Of a DNA stretch of 64,000 nucleotides, positions 23,123 to 35,439 are shown in pieces. The stretch is from Clarkia xantiana subsp. parviflora. Taxonomy: Eukaryota > Streptophyta > Magnoliopsida > Myrtales > Onagraceae. Under the pieces are notes generated by a model. It was not told where the DNA came from. It was given only the letters and a program-made list of their open reading frames with translations, and did not search any database. Positions within the stretch are counted from its first letter, which is position 1. Each line of letters begins with the position of its first letter. The stretch spans positions 27,492,761-27,556,760 of the forward strand of contig JAPTYO010000008.1 in the NCBI GenBank assembly GCA_036873135.1, in the 5' to 3' direction. A program made the position numbers and the translations under genes.

Positions 23123-24587
23123 CTACAAACATGATAGAGTAGTACGCCAATCAATCGGAGGTGGCAGGCTCGCTGCCACCGTCATGACCCAATGGAGTGG
23201 TATCCACGACATCACCTGAGGAAGCCGAAGAAGAAGCACACTTCTCTTCTCTTGGGGGGGGGGGGGGGGGGAGGGCATAGTCCTCGCCATAAAGTGCATC
23301 AAGATGGATAGCAGCAATGTCGGCAAAGTCGCCAAGCTCGCTGAAATCAAAGAGTGGATAGATGGAGTAAATGCAAACTCTTCACCATAAGTAGTGATGA
23401 TGTCATTGCACTTAGCCTTGGCATCCTCTTCAAACTTGGGAGATTCCTTGTACTTAGCAACGCAGCGAATAATCGCCTCGTCGGAGTTCTTCAAAAGAGC
23501 CGTAGCCAAATACTCTTGCGCCGCGATGGCCTCGTCTTCTTTCTCCTTGCGAAATCGGCTGACCTCGAATTTAAGAGAGGCGATGCGACCTCGATATACT
23601 AGCTCAGAGGAGTAAAAAGATGAAGCCTTCTCTTTTTGGGCACGCACCGTCTCTTTCAGTTGCTCCAACTCAGATTGTTGGGCATCAACCTTCTCGGTCA
23701 GCTCGACTACAAAGGACGTCATGTTCACCATGTCAGCAAAATCCTGAATACAACAATCACGGGTTACGAAATAGAAGTATAAAAAAGAGAAAGAAAAAGA
23801 GATAGTGAACTTACGGGGGCATATTGAGATAACGCCTCGCGGGCAAGACGTTGAACAGCCGGACCAGTGTCGGGACAGCCTTGTGATCAATAGGGGGCAC
23901 AAGCGTAGGTAACATATGTACGCCAACCTCCGGAGTCGCCAGGGTAGACCATCAATCAAAATGGTAACTACCTGTAGAAGCCAAAGGCACCCAAGAAGAG
24001 TTCACAACTTCACCACCGACGGGACGCACCAAGTCCTCTCGAGATATCACATGGAGACGAACACGCCCTACATAACAACACATAAGGGATGCATAAGATG
24101 AAAAAAAAAAGTAAGATGAATGATTCATACCTTGAAGATTCAATGTCGGGCTAGGAGGAGAGATGTCTGACAGGCCGTCAGCATATGAAGCGATCTCTTG
24201 AACCAAGGCATGAGCCTTACCTTTGTCAAAAACAGGGGCAGAGTCAAAGACATCCATCTCTTTGTTGAAAGGAGCAACAGAGGCTCGTCAACCTGAACAA
24301 CCTTCCTCTTCCGGCTAGAGGAATCCTTGGAACATCCATGATCGGGGATCGACTTCTTCGTACACCTGGAAACCACAGCTCTGTCTGTAGCAATAGCTTG
24401 CCCTAAAAAACCAAGAAAGATGATATGAGAACAACTATAACATGAAAAGTATGACAATGATAGTAATCACATATGCATACATACCTGAAGCTTTCGACAA
24501 CTTGGAGACTTGGAAATTTTCCGGCCTGTAGGAGTAACGGCGGCGGAGCAATCTCTTAGGCTTTCCCGGTATCGCCGCGGGTGGAGT
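23123..24587 (-). pseudogene. C-terminal part of an antisense, intron-containing accessory gene of the long element
   Basis: On the minus strand three well-formed introns are seen: 24484-24403 (CAG/GTATGT ... TTTTTTAG/GG), 24130-24068 (AAG/GTATGA ... ATGTAG/GG) and 23814-23744 (CCC/GTAAGT ... TTCAG/GAT). The exons encode a basic region (KPKRLLRRRY), KRKVVQVDEP, an ALVQEIASYADGLSDISPPSP segment, and then a long coiled coil (about 23340-23720; ELTEKVDAQQSELEQLKE) and a polyproline tract from the G run 23254-23271. Antisense ORFs with this kind of layout are known in some Tat elements (Pfam Transposase_28-type); membership is an inference. The gene is cut at 24587 by the copia insertion, and its N-terminal part resumes at 34202. 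Confidence 0.65.
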
Positions 24588-25191
24588 TGATAGATTACGG
24601 GGAGTAATCACTACGGATACTTAAACAAGGTACATGCTAGTAATTGGAATTACGCAGTGGAAGATTCGCACATACCTTTAAGATGATCCGTAGACCCAAG
24701 ATCTTCTCAGGAGGGAGTTCACGATCCTCCGGTCGGGACCCGTAGAGGTTCTTGTTAGAGAAGCCCTACGCCGTACAAGCTCCACAAAAAAGCCTCTAAT
24801 CGATTCTTGGCACGGGGACAGATCTCTGGAGTTTTTGCTTGGAAAAAAATTGGCACACCCTTGGTGAAGGTGAGGGTTCGGCCGAAACTATTGTGGTGTG
24901 GGGTTGAGGGTTTTTATCTCTAAAACACTCTAATGAGGAAATAGTGATTAACCCTAAAAATCCCCTAACACCATGTATTTATAGGAGGAGCAAAGTGGAC
25001 AAAAGTCCACTTTGCCCACCCTAGGTATTTCGGCCGGCCATGCATAGGGGAGGCCCATAATTTGGGCATCTCATGTCAATTGGGATTTGGGTCTAGCCCA
25101 ATTACCCTAATGTGACATTTATCTAATTTCCTTTGGTAAACTATACATATTATGGGCTACCAATTACGGCGCCCATCACCATATGATTACA
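24588..25191 (-). repeat. 3' LTR of the copia element
   Basis: Plus-strand ends are TGATAGATTACGG ... ATGATTACA. On the minus strand this is TGTAATCAT ... AATCTATCA. The minus-strand bases just before it (CGAGTGGGATC, 25192-25202) are a weak polypurine tract. Confidence 0.93.
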
Positions 25192-26459
25192 GATCCCACT
25201 CGCCGGAATGGGAGGGTGCCTTCTAATGTATTGTCGTCCAAATATGCATCAACATTTCACTACTTCGATATGCTCCTTGCTTATGAATAGTTCATACGAG
25301 GTTTGCCGTGCGACCGGCGGATACGACGGGCATCTTGCTACTCATCTGTTAGGAGTATTGTAGCGCCCGCGGAACGTTGATTCCTTTTTCTCCAATCAAC
25401 CTATTATAAACAATATTTATATTGTACCGCGCTGCATCCTAGGTCAACTGTTAATTCTCCTTTTGCCTAGTTTCAACATAAGAACACTTCTCCAAGGCAT
25501 CCGTGCACGTATTCACAACCTCCAACTAATATCCAGTTGGTGGCCACCTAGTGAATACAAGATTCAGTGAATTACAGGTGAACTTGACCATCCCCATCGC
25601 TCATATCCTTAGTCAGACCCAACCGGTTTCCAAAGACGTGGTCACTGGGCATTTTTGTTCAGCACTACGCTCGTACGCCGGGAAGCGAGCATTGAGCCTG
25701 ACCTTAGATATGAGTTCTGAGTCCGTGAGGATACTTTAGGTGCCTCTTCATAAGGCTCCTGGGATCAATCACACGCTTGAGGTGAAGAAGTTTGCGCCCG
25801 CCAGAATCACAACGATTCCTTCCTAGCACCGAGCTGTGACCCCGTGGTCGTACGTGGCACGCACAGTATGAATCACACGTTGATAGCATACCTTAACCTT
25901 TTGGGTTGACAGGAAAGGGAAATGTCAATCATGCTATCACAGATTCTCATCTGGCCCAGAATGTGGTCAAATGACGAATGAAGTTCATCACGGCGATATG
26001 CAAAACGAAGATCATGTCGAGTTACTTCGAAACTAGATAATCATCTTGCCTAATCAGATTTATCCTCCTGACTCTTAGCCAGTCTTGCTTGGTAGAGGCC
26101 TCCCTCCACCGCAAGACTACCGTACATGTGTGACTACGTAAGGCCCACATTCGACATAGTTTGGCAGAGGATTGTGTCCTCCTACGACTTAGTTTATAAA
26201 CCGTAAATCTGATGTAATCAAGAACATTATGACGTCGATTGATCATAAACTCAGTTGCAATTCTTTCGCTTACAAAATGTAACTTTCTAATATCAAAATG
26301 TTATCACAGATACATGCCATTTCTAAACGCAATCCAAGAAGTTTTACATGCTTTTCGAATATCTCCCTACGTAGTTGTTTTGTTAATGGGTCCGTTACCA
26401 AATTATTGGTGGACAAGTATTCCATAGTGATTATATAGTCTACTACGTTTAAAATTTAG
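25192..26459 (-). other. Copia 3' untranslated region
   Basis: About 1.27 kb between the RNase H remnant and the 3' LTR carries no frame with recognised motifs on either strand. Confidence 0.5.
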
Positions 26460-27700
26460 CATGAAATTAATTCTCATCAATGTGTTTGGTCCAACTATGG
26501 TACTTCAGATTCTTAATTGCCGCAATGGCTGCTCGACTGTCAGAGAAGACCTTCACAGGTTTATTCTCAACATCACCACCAAGCAGTGCAGTTAGAAGCT
26601 TTTTGAGCCAGACCGCTTCCTGTGCATTCTTAGAGAGAGCTACGAATTCTGATTCCATTGTGGACAACGCGACTTAGGTTTGCTTCTTGCTCGTCCATGA
26701 AATGATGGCATTAGCAAGGAGGAATGCTCCTCCTGTTGTGGACTGACGATCATCTGGATCGCCACTGCGGTCGACGTCAATGTAATCGATCAATTCTAAC
26801 ATCCTGCCCTCATAGCACAGTTCGTAGTCGGAAGTACCTTTTCGGATAACGAGTTCCTCGTTTTATAGTCTTTAAATGTTGATGGCCAGGATCTGATAGG
26901 AAACGTGCTACTAGGCCTACACCCTTTGTCTATTTAAGCTCTGCCAGATTCTTGGGGCCGTCACCTTTTTGACAGTGCGCACCCAAACAACATTGGCGTT
27001 TCCATGGATTTTGGCATTCTGCGATCTGAATCTTTTCAACAATTTGTTGATGTAAGCTTCTTGAGATAGACATGATTTCCGGGTAGCCCGATCTCTAGAA
27101 GTCTCAATGCTAAAGATATACGTGGTCTCTCCCATGTCTTTCATCTCAAATACAGATGTCAACCAGTACTTTAACTTATTCATAAAACTCATGTCGTTTG
27201 CAACAATGAGTATGTCGTCTACGTATAAAGCCAAGATGACATACTTAGACCCGGAGGTCTTATAATACAACCATGGATCCTTGTGAAGATTCACAAATCC
27301 GTTTCCTACGATTTCCTCGTGGAATCTGCGGTACCATTGCCGAGACGATTGTTTAAGACCGTAGATGGACCTTTGGAGTTTGCAAACTTTTACGTTCGTT
27401 ACCAGGAGTAATGAAACCCTCTGGTTGCTCCATGTAGATCCTTTTCTCCAGGTTTCCGAGGAGGAATGCGGTCTTAATACTCATTTGGTGAGGTTCGTAA
27501 CCGAAACCTGCGACCAGGACCATAAATGGCCTTGCACCGTGGATTTACACATAGGTGGTGAGTATGTATTGTCAAAGTCCACTCTGTGAAGTTAGGTATA
27601 ACCTTTTCGCAACGAGTCGAGCTATGTATCGCTCGACCTTTTCCATCAGTGGTGAGCCTTCTTTCAGGACTCACCTTATCCTTATGCCCCTGTGGTTAGC
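26460..27700 (-). pseudogene. Copia RT and RNase H remnant
   Basis: In minus-strand order the fragments are: RT with SIKTAFLLGNLEKRIYMEQPEGF-type sequence (about 27480-27410); a frameshift; ILALYVDDILIVAN, holding the catalytic YVDD (near 27215); KDMGETTYIFSIE; a degraded segment with DRSGDPDD..STTGGAFLL and ISWTSK (about 26680-26780); and the RNase H core MESEFVALSKNAQEAVWLKK and FSDSRAAIAAIKN (about 26530-26660), up to KHID. The ILALYVDD and ESE/DS patterns are diagnostic of Ty1/copia. Several stops and indels separate the pieces, so no functional enzyme can be made. Confidence 0.85.
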
Positions 27701-29273
27701 ATGTAAATCAACTATTGACTTTAATGGCTTTCATTCAGGCGATCTCTCTCATTTATTATTTTCTTCCATTTCTCCACTTGAGGTCTTTCCAATGCACATC
27801 GATAGCCGATAGAGTGAGGTTATCACTTATCCAGATGGGATACTTCTTTGGAGAAGTTCGACGCCTTTGACTTTCGTCTAGTCTTAATTATCCCGTCTTT
27901 GAGTCTTAACATATCTCTTACTCGGAATAATGCCTCTTATCAGAGCATTTCTTCCAGTTGGGATCAATTCGCCCACTCGAGATGATGCTTCTCATCGGAG
28001 CATCACTTCTATTGGGTACAAGAGGAGTGCTTTAACCATAATCGACAACTTTCCTTATACGACTTCTTGGTCTCATAATTTTATTTCCAAGATTAATTCC
28101 TTGATCACTAGGATTTGGAACCAAGTTTGTCGGGTCACTCCCACTGGGAACAATGGGTAGTTTAGGTAGTTGTGACATCCCCGGTTTAGCATTACGATGA
28201 TCAGGTTCAACTTGATTTGTCCAAACAACAACAATGATTACTTGTGGTAGGTGTTTAGACCTCCCACTGGATTTATTATGAAAATGTTCCCATTATCATT
28301 TACCATGTCATTCACTTGTGTTGTTGGTTCAAATCTCTCCCACTCGAATTAAGTGGGACCTGATGTCAGTAATATCCTCTTCTGTCTGATCAAGATTCAT
28401 TGTACTGAAAACGTCAATGCATCCGTCCTCAAGTATGTAATGTCACATGTTCGACCACGGTACCATGTCTTTTAAGCTGAAAACATGTATTTTCAAAGAG
28501 TAGTTAACATACTCTTGTTCCAAATACGTGTTTAATGCGCAAATTAATGCCGCATGATGACATGAGTATCTCATTATCATTCTTCAGCTTTTATGGCGGC
28601 GTGTCATACTGATTACAATGGAACATAGTTTTACATTTATGTGAATCATTTTCTCATCATCCCATAGGGAACGTGTGATGAAATGACTACAACATTTATG
28701 TTTACAAACTGTGCTTATAGAAGTGTGTCATTTGATTTGAATGTTTAGCCTGACATATCGTTCAAGGCATGTGGAAGGAAAATCGTTTAACCGACTTCAT
28801 CCTTCTTTGTTTGCTAACTTATTTCAGAGATTTTATCCCATCTCCGATCTGAGCATTTTAGGGTTTCACCTTATGCATCAGACGATACTTTTACAAGGTC
28901 GTAATAGCTTTCGAAGCATACTTTCTACTGATGTAAATGTTATCAATAAGTTATTTCCGAATGAATGCAAACGAAAATTCAGCACATCATCATTTAAACA
29001 CTTCATTATTAAACTCATAATTTGAAACGATGTGTTCCTCTTTCGAGGTCCACTTTCGCGAGGCGCAATTTACCCCAGTTTAACCTTTGGTTAAATTGTT
29101 TCATTTCTGAATTCCAATTTAATCTAATTGGTTTCGCACATGATTATCATTACAGTTTATTTCATTTAATGGAGTAATAATAATAAAGAAAAAGTTTTAA
29201 TCGGTTAATTCTTAGAGCGACACAGTTAATGGATTTAATGGCATCTTGATGTTACTCAAATGTATGATAATAT
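27701..29273 (-). other. Degenerate copia interior (integrase region expected)
   Basis: By position this should encode integrase and the end of Gag, but I cannot identify HHCC or DDE motifs on either strand. Many stops break all frames. The continuation at 30632-30908 is equally featureless. Confidence 0.45.
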
Positions 29274-30631
29274 TAGGGATGGGCATGGAACCGGTCCGGA
29301 CCGGTTCCGAACTGGACTGGAACTGTTTAAAACGGTCCGGTCCAGTGATGGCTAGGGTTTTAAATTGGCTTAGGTTAGCTTAGAAAAAACTGGTCTGGTT
29401 AGAACCGGTCTGGAACCGGTTCTGGACCGGTTTTGGCCTGCTATGTAAAAAAAACAGGCCTGGACCGGTTGAATAGGCCGGACTGGTTTTTTTTCATATA
29501 ATTTCTTCTGAACCGGTGTAAAACCGGTCTTGACTCGGTTTTTTTTAAGACCAGTTTTTATAAAATGAATGAATGAGCTTCATTCTATGCAGTATTCATG
29601 AAGTGACAACACCAAAATTAGCTTGAAGTCCACTCAGTAATCCAGAACAATTTCATTACTCTTTTCTCAAGCCTGCTAAAAGATAATCCAACAATTTCGT
29701 TAATCGATTTCACTCCATCCACTACCCAGTTTGCCACCTTGTTCAACTAATGTGAATGCTGGAATTCAGAACTTCACCCTGCAGTCCTGCACCACGACTC
29801 AAAACAAAAATCAAATTTTAAGCACTAATTTGTTCAATTAACAAACCCAACCTTAACTATGAAGGCAAATTAAAACTCATTGCGACTTTCCTAAGCATTT
29901 TTAGAGCCCTAATAAGCTTAATTTTAAAAAAAAATCCAAAATTGTAAATCCTCCAAATTTGAAAAATTAAGAAACCCTAATTTTGAACTCTAATTAGAAC
30001 TTATTTTCTGTTCAATTAACAATTAGCATCCTAATAATCTTAATTTAACAAAAAAATCTCAATTTTGAAACCATATTTCACCAAATTAACAAAACCCTAA
30101 TTTTTAATTAGTAATTACCTTTGCCTTTCGCAGACTCATGAATGATAGAAGCGGGGAGGCGATGAAGATGGTGAAGCGACCGGAGGGGAGGCGGCCGGCT
30201 GGGAGGCGGCCGGTGGGGAGGCGGGGACACGGGGCCGACTGTGGGGTGTGGCTGTCGAGAGAAAAATAATGACTTCAACAAACAGGGCAGCTCTCATCTC
30301 GTTCTCAGCCTCACTCTCTGTTAAATGTTAATATCTATTCTAGCTAGTCTCACATGACTTTTGTTTGGCATCACGTGACTAGTTCAAGTCATCATTTTTT
30401 TTTTGGTTAAAAACAGTTCAAAACCGGGCCGGTCCGGACAGTTTGGGAGAACCGTTTTGGTATACCCCTTGGACTGGTTCCAATTTAGGGTCTGCAAACC
30501 AGGCCGATTTGAACCGGTCCACTTCGGACCGGTTCCAAACGGTCCGGTTCCAAACGGTCCGGTTCCAAACGGTCCGGTTCCAGACCAGTTCCGGACCAGT
30601 CCGACCGGACCGGTTTTTTTGCCCATCCCTA
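29274..30631 (+). mobile_element. hAT-like DNA transposon (non-autonomous) inside the copia element
   Basis: Terminal inverted repeats TAGGGATGGGCA (29274-29285) and TGCCCATCCCTA (30620-30631) bound a 1358-bp insertion. The flanking octamers GATAATAT and ATTAATAT match in 6 of 8 positions, as expected for an aged 8-bp hAT duplication. Both subterminal regions are packed with ACCGGT/GGTCCGG motifs in both orientations (29287-29560 and 30420-30615), including three tandem copies of GGTTCCAAACGGTCC-type units near 30530-30575. Such repeats bind hAT transposase. The centre has no transposase frame, only AT-rich and GGCGGCCGG-rich sequence (30170-30235), so this is a deletion derivative. Confidence 0.8.
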
Positions 30632-30908
30632 ATTAATATGCACGGAGTTGTTTGATTTGGCCATGTTCAACAGCCTTATTGTTTTGGTTTTCTTACTTTT
30701 CGGATCGATCTCGTTTCTAGCCGATTCGGTTAATCTTGACAAGTAGAACTCATTTCAAATCGAATGGTAACTACTTAATTCAAAAATTCTGAAATATCAA
30801 TAATCAAAACTCAAACATAAAATTGAACAGTATGATAAATAACCACAATGGCAAAATCTAGATCTTCCACGAAGCTTTTAAAAGATAAGGTAGAGCATTG
30901 ATAGGGCT

Positions 30909-31588
30909 TTAAACGAGAAAATTTAATGTACTTTTATCACTGGCGTTCATCACACCGGATGATCGTTTGAGGACCAATAAGATGATCTTGATTCCTCTGC
31001 ATCCTCCCTTGATCTCTTGCGGTGAAGCGCAGAGGGACCCTCTGGTTGATCTTGCCGTGATGAATTTGATTGATTCAATCAAGTAGCCAAGTCTGTTGTC
31101 GTCAGCCAACCATGATAGAGAGTACCTTTGCACAATAATGGGTATCTTTCTCCAATTTGATCTCTCGTTCGTGAGATCTGATGTGGGTTTTACACCTGCA
31201 TCTTGAGAAATAAGGGCAACATACTCAAATTGCACTCCTCTGGCTTCGGCTGCGTTACCTCCACTGAAGCGGATTCTAATAGCGCACCAAAGTTGAAGAG
31301 CACTAAGGTTGAGTTTGAAGTCCTCCGCAACCTCTCTGTCCAAGATTGCCAGTATCACCTCGCAAGCTCTCCAATCTATAAAGCTCATTAACTTGTTAGG
31401 GTATGTAAGGACGTCTTTTCATTCACCAATGTTCTCCCTTTGTTCACGTTAATACACTTATGTATATTTTCAGCGAAAAGGAGCTCTCTTACATATTTAC
31501 TCCACGCATCATAATCCATGCCATCCAGATTGCGAGGCTTGTAGAAGGGAACCGATCCAGCCATGAAGACTAACACTTTGATAATCAT
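30909..31588 (-). pseudogene. Copia Gag-like remnant
   Basis: Two frames (31588-31388 and 31388-30909) give MAGSVPFYKPRNLDGMDYDAW, then a segment about sites of RNA handling with GVQFEYVALISQD. The W...W spacing and position after the leader fit the N-terminal UBN2-like Gag of plant copia elements, but similarity is weak. A break near 31388 separates the two parts. Confidence 0.45.
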
Positions 31589-33584
31589 GCAAAAATTAGG
31601 TAGACAATAACATTTCGAGAAAGAATTGCATACATCAGATATCTATTAAGATTGAATCCGACAAATAACGATTCCTTAGTCATCTAAACCAACCGACCAC
31701 TAGTAAACCAATGGAAGATGGCTGTGAAAGAGTTCACATTACCACCGTTTTCAATCCAATAGATCAGACTTTTAAAACGGTTTTAATCGCAAATTGCCGG
31801 AACAGGAATTTTTAAAGCAAGCATACCCGATCTTGGGTTTCCCAAGGCCCTTTGTATTTTGGAAAATATTCCGATGAATTCACTCATGCATATATAATTC
31901 TACTAACCATGTAAATTATCATACGCAAGTAACATTCATCAAACAAACCATACTCATGCTTACGCGTCATGCGTCTAATGTTCCGAGGAACTCATGCTTG
32001 CATACATAATTCTACTTCCAAGTAAATTATCAAATGCGGCTACATCCTCAACATTCTAGCACACGTGTCAAACATGAATCATTCATATCCATCATACATA
32101 TTTGACGACTGGTTTTCGATTTTAAAATAATTTTAAACATTAGGGGCTGATTTGCAATTCATGCTTATATTCAATTACGCAACATTCTAGACATGAATCC
32201 TAGGCATTTCCAACCAGCACAGCATGCCTATCCTAGTGCGCATTCCATATATTTAACCAGGGCTCCGCCCACAACATGCAATATCCAGCTAGCTTGACTA
32301 AGTTAAGACAACATTTCTAATCACGCATTAATATATATATTGAATAATAAACAATTGCAATTCAACCCTCTAATTAATCCAGTCCCAAAAATATGTATCT
32401 CCTAGATCCATCCCAAAATCGAAACAAGGAACAAATGTTAGCAACCCTATGAGCACTGTGTAGTCCATTTAGAGGTTAAAAACATTTGGATTTTAAAACT
32501 TGACCACCCTATTTTATTTAATTGACTTGAATTCGTTTTTGAAAATCATTTCGGTTCAGTCAATTTCGGTCCGTTTCGATTCGGTTCAGAAAATCTGGTT
32601 CGGTCCGAACCAGTCCAATAAAATAGGGTTTGGTTCGGTTCAACACACAAAACCGGTTCGGTTAGATCCACTTAATTATCCCGGTTCGACCCGACCCGAT
32701 TAGGTCGAACCGATTGAGAAAACCCGGTTCGATTTAAATCCGTCCCGGTTTGACTTATTGGACCGGCCCAATAATTAAAATTTCAAAGGTTGGGCCGAAA
32801 TGTTTACTTGTGGCCCAAGTAGGGTTTTAAAGTCCAAAAATGTTTAACTTAGCCACCAAGTAACATTAATTATATAAAATAATTTCCAATATTAAATATA
32901 TATATAAATTTCGGCCAGATTACTAAAATATATATATTTATTGCCAAGATTCTATCTATAAGATTAAAATCAACAATATATATAGATATGTAAAAATCAG
33001 CATGATATATAATATATAATTTATTTATTGTCAATATCTTAAATAGGGTAACTAATATACTGACAATATATTTTCTCAATCTTTTAGGCAATTAAATCTA
33101 TCAATATTATCTTTAACCCTATTAAATATTTAGATATATTGATAGTGATATATATTTCTATATATTAATGTGAATATATCATAATGTTCCCTTATAAATA
33201 TATTGTCACCTTAATTAAAAATTAAAATAAAACAATATAATTTTAAAAATTTCGTCCGAAATATGTACCTTGGTGATTAAGAAATTTAGAAATTTTATCT
33301 TGTAATTCACCTAGGGTTTCGTCACAAACACTAAAATTAGGAACAAGTGGTCAAATTTTAAGATCAACTTTTAATAAGATCTACAATCCAATGTTTGATT
33401 TTGATAAATGTCACACTTTTCTTGAAGATCATGAACATCAAATTAACCAAGAACATCATGAAAATTTCGGTTTCACCAAAACCCTAAAAATCGAAAATTT
33501 AAAATTTTCTTTTAAAATTTTAGTTTTTTTTTTTTTCAAATTTCAAGAATACCAATTTATCAAAATCATGAACTCCTAACACAA
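31589..33584 (-). other. Long copia 5' leader with GGTTCGG-type degenerate repeats
   Basis: About 2 kb without recognisable coding sequence. At 32545-32770 the sequence is a dense run of CGGTTCGGTT, AACCGG and CCCGGTTCGA motifs, similar in flavour to the hAT subterminal repeats and to 36230-36860. 32870-33240 is extremely AT-rich with ATATATA runs. The long leader may include another old insertion. Confidence 0.5.
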
Positions 33585-33596
33585 GCTCTGATACCA
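33585..33596 (-). other. Copia primer-binding site for initiator Met-tRNA
   Basis: The minus strand reads TGGTATCAGAGC one base from the 5' LTR. This is complementary to the 3' end of plant initiator Met-tRNA and is the standard priming site of plant copia elements. It fixes the orientation as minus. Confidence 0.92.
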
Positions 33597-33597
33597 C

Positions 33598-34201
33598 TGA
33601 TAGATTACGGGGAGTAATCACTATGGATACTTAAACAAGGTACATGCTAGTAATTGGAACTACGCAGCGGAAGATTCGCACATACCTTTAAGATGATCCG
33701 TAGACCCAAGATCTTTTCAGGAGGGAGTTCAAGATCCTCCGGTCGGGACCCGTAGAGGTTCTTGTTAGAGAAGCCCTACGCGGTACAAGCTCCACAGCAA
33801 AGCCTCTGATCGATTCTTGGCACGGGGACAGATCTCTGGAGTGTTTGCTTGGAAAGCAAATTGGCACACCCTTGGTGAAGGTGATGGTTCGGTCGAAACT
33901 AATGTGGTGTGGTTTGAGGTTTTTTCTCTCTAAAACACTCTAATGAGGAAATAGTGATTAACCCTAAAAATCCCCTAACACTATGTATTTATGGGAGGAG
34001 AAAAGTGGACAAAAGTCCACTTTGCCCACCCTAGGTATTTCGGCCGGCCATGCATAGGGGAGGCCCATAATTTGGGGCTCTCATGTCAATTGGGATTTGA
34101 GTCTAGCCCAATTACCCTAATGTGACATTTACCTAATTTTCTTAGGTAAACTATACATATTATGGGCTACAAATTACGGCGCCCATCACCATATGCTTAT
34201 A
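33598..34201 (-). repeat. 5' LTR of the copia element
   Basis: Direct repeat of 24588-25191, same length. Its outer end reads ATGCTTATA where the partner reads ATGATTACA, so the terminal CA has mutated to TA here. The boundary is still fixed by the GGAGT target duplication that follows. Confidence 0.93.
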
Positions 34202-35268
34202 GGAGTCTCCCACCTGCGACCGTGGGGTTCTGTCAGCAAACATACCTACAATGAGAAAAACGAGAAGATATGAAAAATAAGAAAGGTAGTAACATACCAA
34301 TGAAGGAACTATTAACACGCCGGCTCGGCTTAGATCCGCCTCCGAATACGCCCGCACAGGCTGATAACCCCGAGCCTGATGGGTAGCATATATGACTTTG
34401 ATAGTTGCTCGATCAGACGACGACAACTCTGAACGGGTCGGAACACCATCCTTAATACCAGACAAACTGACTGGCTAGGAAACTTGATAATCTTTGAAAA
34501 AGAGATAATGTGTCTTCCACTGAGTGTTTGATCGATCAACAGTACGAACAAACTAATTCAAATTCCAAAAAGCTTCAACCTTCCCCCCCCCCCCCCCCCA
34601 AAAAAAAAGCACAACCATGCCATACACACAATTCGTCTTCTGATACTGAATCCGATAGAAACATCGGAAAATAGGTAGTGAATAGCTCTAAAGCCGACGA
34701 TAGCACAACACTTTAAATCCAACCCAACATCGAAGGGCATCTCATAGTACTGACACATCTCGATAAGATCCGGGCAATACGAAAAACGTAAGCCGCTGCG
34801 AATCTGAATGACATACAATGTCGACATACCAGGTGGAGGTATAGTAATACTCCCAATAGAAGACTTAGGGTAATACTCAAAGGGATAGATGGCATGGTCT
34901 ACATCACTCAAACCAGCAAGATTAACGTTGGAAAGAAAATTCTTCAAGCGAATTTGATTCCCAATGAATTTACGGCATTGATGCTCGACCTCCGACTCAA
35001 GCGCCGACTCAGACCCTTCTGCTGACACATCCTCACTGGAAGCAAACTCCCTAGAAGACTCCGAGTCATGCAACGACTCCACAGGTGACTCATGATCAGA
35101 CGACACGGCTGATTCCGCCAAGTGTATAGGCTCATAATAAAAGATGGACAACAACCCTGAAACCGACTCAGACTCAGCCGAGGCTTCCCAATCCTCGTCT
35201 GAGTCCGATATCAAATAATGATCGGGAAATATAGGAAGATGATATTTTCGAGAAGAAGACTTACGCAT
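34202..35268 (-). pseudogene. N-terminal part of the antisense accessory gene of the long element
   Basis: The likely start is the ATG at 35266-35268. The protein begins basic, then has a long Ser/Glu/Asp-rich stretch, then a hydrophobic domain with GLRFSYCPDLIEMCQYYEM and CAIVGFRAIHYLF. That frame ends past the 17-base C run at 34583-34599. Further on, in a shifted frame, come QWKTHYLFFKDYQVS and an ATHQARGYQPVRAYSEADLS segment. A short candidate intron lies at 34297-34246 (GTATGT ... TTGTAG). The layout (folded N-terminal domain with W...FFK, then basic and coiled-coil parts) resembles plant antisense transposon ORFs of the Transposase_28 type. Copia insertion at 34201 separates it from its C-terminal part at 24587. 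Confidence 0.6.
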
Positions 35269-35439
35269 TATGACAGCAGCACCTAAGCAAGGATGAAACA
35301 ATCTCGTCCGCTCCCAAAGACAATGGCTCGAAAAACAAGTAGTGCGAAGAGTCTGCAGCATGAAAGGAAGACTTAGCAAATCATAAAGAATCAACATCAT
35401 ATGAATTACAAACGGCTATTACGCCTACTTCGGGGGAAA

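Larger units (their letters stand above)
24588..34201 (-). mobile_element. Ty1/copia LTR retrotransposon inserted into the antisense gene
   Basis: LTRs of 604 bp each (24588-25191 and 33598-34201) are flanked by the perfect duplication GGAGT (24583-24587 and 34202-34206). On the minus strand the 5' LTR is followed by a primer-binding site for initiator Met-tRNA. A long leader, a Gag-like remnant, and an RT-RNase H remnant of copia type (YVDD and the C-terminal ADADWAGS-type RNase H region) follow. A hAT-like element at 29274-30631 lies inside. Integrase is not recognisable. LTR identity by eye is in the mid-90s percent. Confidence 0.92.

Noticed and set aside
30384..30655. Reading frames with repeated Phe-Gly-Thr-Gly-Pro or Val-Pro-Asn-Gly units
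   Set aside because: They are translations of the hAT subterminal GGTCCGGTTCCAAAC repeats, not a protein gene.
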